6,350 nucleotides of DNA from Candidatus Planktophila sp. (GTDB lineage: Bacteria > Actinomycetota > Actinomycetes > Nanopelagicales > Nanopelagicaceae), in assembly GCA_024641555.1 (NCBI GenBank), contig JAHECV010000058.1:1-6350 (forward strand), given 5' to 3'. Positions 4,258 through 6,350 of this stretch are shown here, piece after piece (within the stretch, counting starts at the first letter, position 1; every line of letters starts with the position of its first letter). The position numbers were made by a program, and so were the translations under genes. A model generated the notes under the pieces. That model was not told the DNA's origin. It searched no databases and saw only the letters and a program-made list of their open reading frames with translations.

Positions 4258-6350
4258 CTAGTGAGCAGCCTCATTCCAGCTCTTGCCGAGTCCCACGCTG
4301 ACATCTAACGGTGCCCGCAACGGATAAGCAGAACCCATTTCGCGTCGAACCAGAGTTGTGAGCAAGTCTTCTTCACCGGCAACAACTTCAAAAATCAATT
4401 CATCATGTACTTGAAGTAGCAGTCGAGATTTTAAGTTTTCCTTAGCAATCGCGCTCTCCACATTTAACATCGCTTGTTTAATTATGTCTGCCGCTGATCC
4501 TTGGATGGGTGCATTCAGAGCCATGCGTTCGGCAATTTCTCTACGCTGACGATTATCGTGCATTAGATCAGGTAGGTATCTACGCCTTCCCATAACCGTT
4601 TCGGTGTAACCGACCTTGCGGGCTTCCACAACGACGCTACTTAAGTAGTCACGAATTCCACCGAAGCGCTGGAAGTAGCGATCCATTAAATCTTGGGCGG
4701 CCGGCGGTGAAAGATCCAGTTGTGCGGCAAGTCCGTAAGCGCTTAAGCCGTATGCCAGTCCGTAGGACATCGCCTTTATCTGGCGACGCATCTCTGAATC
4801 TACTTCGCCAGCTTTCACACCAAAGACCAAACCAGCAACGGTCGCGTGTAAATCTTCACCCGTTTCAAACGCTGCAAGCAGTCCGGCATCATTTGATAGA
4901 TGAGCCATGATGCGCATTTCAATTTGGCTGTAATCAGCGGTGAGCAAACCCACATAACCTTTATCGGCAACAAATGCGTTTCGGATGCTACGCCCTTCCT
5001 CGGTACGAACTGGAATATTTTGCAGATTTGGTCCAACAGAAGAAAGCCGTCCCGTTGCAGCAACAGTTTGGGCGAAATGGGTTCGGATACGACCATCTTT
5101 AGCAACTTCGGCAATTAAGCCTTCAACCGTAGTTCCCAGTTTTTTAGTCTCACGAATTCGTAGTAAAGATTCAAGAAGTGGATGCTTAGTCTTTTCAAAG
5201 AGCCAATTGAGCGCTTCGGCATCGGTTGTGAATCCGGTCTTAATCTTCTTCGTCTTGGGAAGCTTTAGCTCTTCAAATAGGACTACTTGCAACTGCTTTG
5301 GCGATGCCACATTGAATTCATGGCCAGCGGCTAAATGAGCCGCCTTAGTCTCGCGTGCAACTTCTCCTTCAAAGAACACTGCTAACTTTTCGAGTTCCTT
5401 GCGATCAACGGCGATTCCGCGATTCTCCATCACTGCTAACAATCGGGAGATGGGAAGTTCGAGCTCGGTAAAGAGTGTTAATACTCCACGATCCTGCATC
5501 TCTGTTTGCAGCGATTTGCGGAGGGTAAATAAGGCGGCGGCGCTAGATAAGAGCGTTTGTTCTGGCGAAGCGGTGTCAATCTGTGCACCATCTCCCCAGC
5601 GCTCAAGAAGATCTTTTAACTCTTGCGCGCGTACGCCAGGGTTAACTAAATAGGCCGCAAGCGCCGTATCAAATACAACTCCATCTAGCAGGTTTTCACG
5701 CGCCAAGGATTTGGCATCATGCGCGATCTTGGGCACCTTTGCATCTTGCGCCCACTCAGCCATTTGTGATGAATGAATTAAATAAACGTCTGATGCGTTA
5801 AAGGCAACTGCATAGCGATGTAACTTCTCTTCGATAAGCTCAAAAGTTATGGCGATTTCGCCTGCGTGTTGCGAAATCTTTTTGCTCAACTCATCAGGTG
5901 TGAGAGTTCCGCCTTCAATCGCGGGAGCAAAGAGGGTTAACTCATCTGCTTCGCTTTTATTGCTAACCGCTTTAACAATAGATTCGGGGTTAAGTATCGG
6001 CTTTAAGCGATCCTTTAATGTGCGAAATTCTAGTTGTTCAAATAACTTAGTTAGATCGCTTTCAACCACCCCAAACCAGGCCAATGTGTCGACGCTGTAT
6101 TCAAGCGGTGCATCGTGGACAAGTTGGGTTAGTTCACGGTTGCGAATTACATCGTCAATATTGTCCCGGAGTGATTGCCCAACTTTGCCGCCAACTTTAT
6201 CGACGTTCGAAATCAAATCTTTAAGCGATCCGTATTCAACGATCCATTTCGCGGCGGTTTTTTCGCCAACTCCAGGAATCGAAGGCAAGTTATCGCTGGG
6301 GTCACCACGAAGGGCTGCAAAATCAGGATATTGATCTGGAGTCATGCCGT
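4258..6350 (-). CDS. polA: DNA polymerase I, C-terminal 696 codons, 5' end cut by window edge
   Basis: Pol I fills gaps in excision repair and removes Okazaki primers. The frame stays open to the right edge. The ATG at 6345 is internal: family members continue upstream, and about 190 residues with most of the 5'-nuclease catalytic site are missing. Counting from that Met, the helix-hairpin-helix end of the 5' nuclease is at about 17-75 (IPGVGEKTA, 23-31). The 3'-5' exonuclease-like domain is at about 145-285, and the polymerase follows. Motif A is DYSQIE (471-476). Motif B has R520, K524 and Y528 (E. coli R754, K758, F762). Motif C is HDE (647-649). Carboxylates of the proofreading site are absent: T167, L214 and neutral residues replace E. 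coli D355, D424 and D501, while E169 remains. It ends SWNEAAH, as actinobacterial Pol I does. Its stop is 15 bp from the convergent transporter stop. Confidence 0.98.
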   Translation of the reverse strand, partial: GMTPDQYPDFAALRGDPSDNLPSIPGVGEKTAAKWIVEYGSLKDLISNVDKVGGKVGQSLRDNIDDVIRNRELTQLVHDAPLEYSVDTLAWFGVVESDLTKLFEQLEFRTLKDRLKPILNPESIVKAVSNKSEADELTLFAPAIEGGTLTPDELSKKISQHAGEIAITFELIEEKLHRYAVAFNASDVYLIHSSQMAEWAQDAKVPKIAHDAKSLARENLLDGVVFDTALAAYLVNPGVRAQELKDLLERWGDGAQIDTASPEQTLLSSAAALFTLRKSLQTEMQDRGVLTLFTELELPISRLLAVMENRGIAVDRKELEKLAVFFEGEVARETKAAHLAAGHEFNVASPKQLQVVLFEELKLPKTKKIKTGFTTDAEALNWLFEKTKHPLLESLLRIRETKKLGTTVEGLIAEVAKDGRIRTHFAQTVAATGRLSSVGPNLQNIPVRTEEGRSIRNAFVADKGYVGLLTADYSQIEMRIMAHLSNDAGLLAAFETGEDLHATVAGLVFGVKAGEVDSEMRRQIKAMSYGLAYGLSAYGLAAQLDLSPPAAQDLMDRYFQRFGGIRDYLSSVVVEARKVGYTETVMGRRRYLPDLMHDNRQRREIAERMALNAPIQGSAADIIKQAMLNVESAIAKENLKSRLLLQVHDELIFEVVAGEEDLLTTLVRREMGSAYPLRAPLDVSVGLGKSWNEAAH

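Noticed and set aside
4083..4304. 73-codon minus-strand frame spanning the transporter and polA 3' ends
   Set aside because: It overlaps both well-supported genes in other frames and shows no domain or good start signal.
6199..6210. TCGA-CGT-TCGA, resembling an actinobacterial LexA (SOS) box
   Set aside because: It lies deep inside polA coding sequence, does not match the CGAAC-N4-GTTCG spacing, and no promoter is nearby. No SOS box was found in front of coaE-uvrB either.
5849..6334. 161-codon open frame on the plus strand within polA
   Set aside because: It is fully antisense to conserved polA sequence, is Ser-rich with no recognisable domain, and has no convincing start site. It is a shadow frame.
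4258..6345. A complete 695-residue polA starting at the ATG at 6345
   Set aside because: The frame is open to the window edge, and the first residues align inside the 5'-nuclease domain of actinobacterial Pol I (GDPSDNLP and helix-hairpin-helix follow at once). The true start is outside the window.

Overview
The window is a piece of an actinobacterial chromosome carrying housekeeping genes. On the minus strand, read right to left, it holds polA (5' end cut off by the right edge), rpsA, coaE and uvrB (3' end cut off by the left edge). The order polA-rpsA-coaE-uvrB is the one I know from Mycobacterium and, with extra genes in between, from Streptomyces. The proteins fit that assignment: UvrB begins MRPVS as in Streptomyces, ribosomal protein S1 has four S1 domains and the actinobacterial C-terminal tail, and DNA polymerase I has a decayed proofreading domain and a Tyr in its O helix. 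Base composition looks only moderate (by eye somewhat under 50% G+C) and intergenic gaps are short. Both point to a low-G+C, streamlined lineage such as the freshwater acI/Nanopelagicales group rather than a high-G+C soil actinobacterium. The lineage is an inference; no search was run.

Layout. 1-853: uvrB, first 284 residues, minus. 863-1453: coaE, minus, 9 bp upstream of uvrB and probably co-transcribed with it. 1454-1536: short gap holding a strong intrinsic terminator with a C(UUCG)G tetraloop that ends rpsA. 1537-2892: rpsA, minus, TTG start with a GGAG ribosome binding site. 2893-3015: 123-bp divergent intergenic region with a perfect 6-bp inverted repeat, a candidate rpsA promoter and a candidate leaderless promoter for the next gene. 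3016-4242: a 12-helix major facilitator superfamily (MFS) transporter, the only plus-strand gene. 4243-4257: 15-bp convergent gap. 4258-6350: polA, last 696 codons, minus.

Functionally, uvrB (nucleotide excision repair) and polA (repair synthesis and Okazaki fragment processing) act in the same repair pathway. rpsA is a translation factor and coaE makes coenzyme A. The MFS transporter is the accessory gene: it lies on the opposite strand within an otherwise co-oriented conserved cluster, and its substrate cannot be told from sequence.

I found no tRNA, rRNA, CRISPR array, insertion sequence, phage gene or long repeat, and no evidence of a new multi-gene system. The points worth a second look are small: the transporter's position, the operator-like or leader-hairpin palindrome, the wobble-dependent terminator, and the residue changes in polA.
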